NCBI GenBank assembly: GCA_007122045.1
Contig: SKJM01000784.1
Coordinates: forward strand, 1-5,652
Direction of reading: 5' to 3'
Length of the DNA stretch: 5,652 nucleotides
From: Planctomycetales bacterium
GTDB taxonomy: Bacteria > Planctomycetota > Planctomycetia > Pirellulales > Thermoguttaceae
Part shown: positions 5,560 through 5,652 of the stretch, one piece after another
Layout: each line of letters opens with the position of its first letter
How positions within the stretch are numbered: position 1 is the first letter of the stretch
The notes under the pieces: generated by a model
Databases searched by the model: none
Seen by the model: the letters and a program-made list of their open reading frames with translations, nothing else
Told to the model about the DNA's origin: nothing
Translations under genes and position numbers: made by a program

Positions 5560-5652
5560 ATGCCCGACCGAAAACTCGGCGTGTTCCTGCCGCGGATGGA
5601 CGACAACAGCCAGCGAATCATGCGCGGCGTGGTGCGCTACCTTCACGAACAC
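5560..5652 (+). CDS. N-terminus of a XylR-type (periplasmic-binding-protein-like) transcriptional regulator, cut by window edge
   Basis: ATG 5560 follows GGAG (5547-5550) by nine bases and opens 31 codons to the edge. The start reads MPDRKLGVFLPRMDDNSQR then IMRGVVRYLHEH. A beta-strand of small hydrophobics (KLGVFL) followed by a helix of the type R-x-x-x-G-h-x-x-Y is the usual opening of LacI/XylR sugar-sensing domains. A LacI protein would start with a ~60-residue helix-turn-helix before this point. Here the ligand domain starts at once, as in XylR-type regulators whose AraC-type helix-turn-helix pair is C-terminal. That C-terminus lies outside the window, so the assignment is provisional. 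A solute-binding protein is less likely because there is no signal peptide. The gene diverges from the sialidase/metallopeptidase unit and is its natural candidate regulator. Confidence 0.6.
   Translation, partial: MPDRKLGVFLPRMDDNSQRIMRGVVRYLHEH

Noticed and set aside
5332..5652. Minus-strand ORF of 106 codons open at the right edge
   Set aside because: It runs antisense through the regulator start and the palindromic REP-like repeats, and shows no domain.
1..5652. tRNA, rRNA or CRISPR array
   Set aside because: I saw no tRNA-like cloverleaf with TTCRA arm, no rRNA signature and no regularly spaced direct repeats on either strand.

Overview
The window is GC-rich, bacterial and mostly coding. 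It has the look of an accessory glycan- or mucin-degradation locus. Both main products are exported by Sec-type signal peptides. One is a five-Asp-box sialidase-fold protein. The other is a very large multidomain zinc metallopeptidase. A divergent gene at the right edge starts like a XylR-type (periplasmic-binding-protein-like) regulator. This set, the GC content and the REP-like intergenic repeats suggest a member of the PVC superphylum (Planctomycetes, Lentisphaerae/Kiritimatiellae or Verrucomicrobia). That placement is inference; no taxonomic marker is present.

Layout, left to right. Positions 1-3417 (minus strand) are one uninterrupted reading frame of 1139 codons that runs off the left edge. 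It encodes signal peptide, PA14 domain, HEXXH metallopeptidase, short left-handed beta-helix (hexapeptide) segment and LamG-like domain. Positions 3418-3708 are a spacer with a weak small ORF and a possible relic of a second sialidase start. Positions 3709-4836 (minus) are the sialidase-like gene. Positions 4887-4979 are a broken duplicate of that gene's last ~30 codons, in the same orientation. Positions 4980-5559 are a non-coding divergent control region. It holds a sigma70-like promoter pointing left, two strong inverted repeats in the expected leader, a TATAAT box pointing right, a run of hairpins (5255-5349) and a REP/BIME-like composite inverted repeat (5354-5520). From 5560 to the right edge (plus) is the first 31 codons of the regulator.

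Working model (inference). The regulator senses a sugar and controls a leftward transcription unit, sialidase-like enzyme then metallopeptidase. Together these would strip terminal glycans and cleave the underlying glycoprotein outside the cytoplasm. The sialidase gene seems to have arisen or persisted in a tandem array that has collapsed, leaving gene fragments on one side and perhaps both. Its acid/base loop looks shortened, so its substrate may not be sialic acid.
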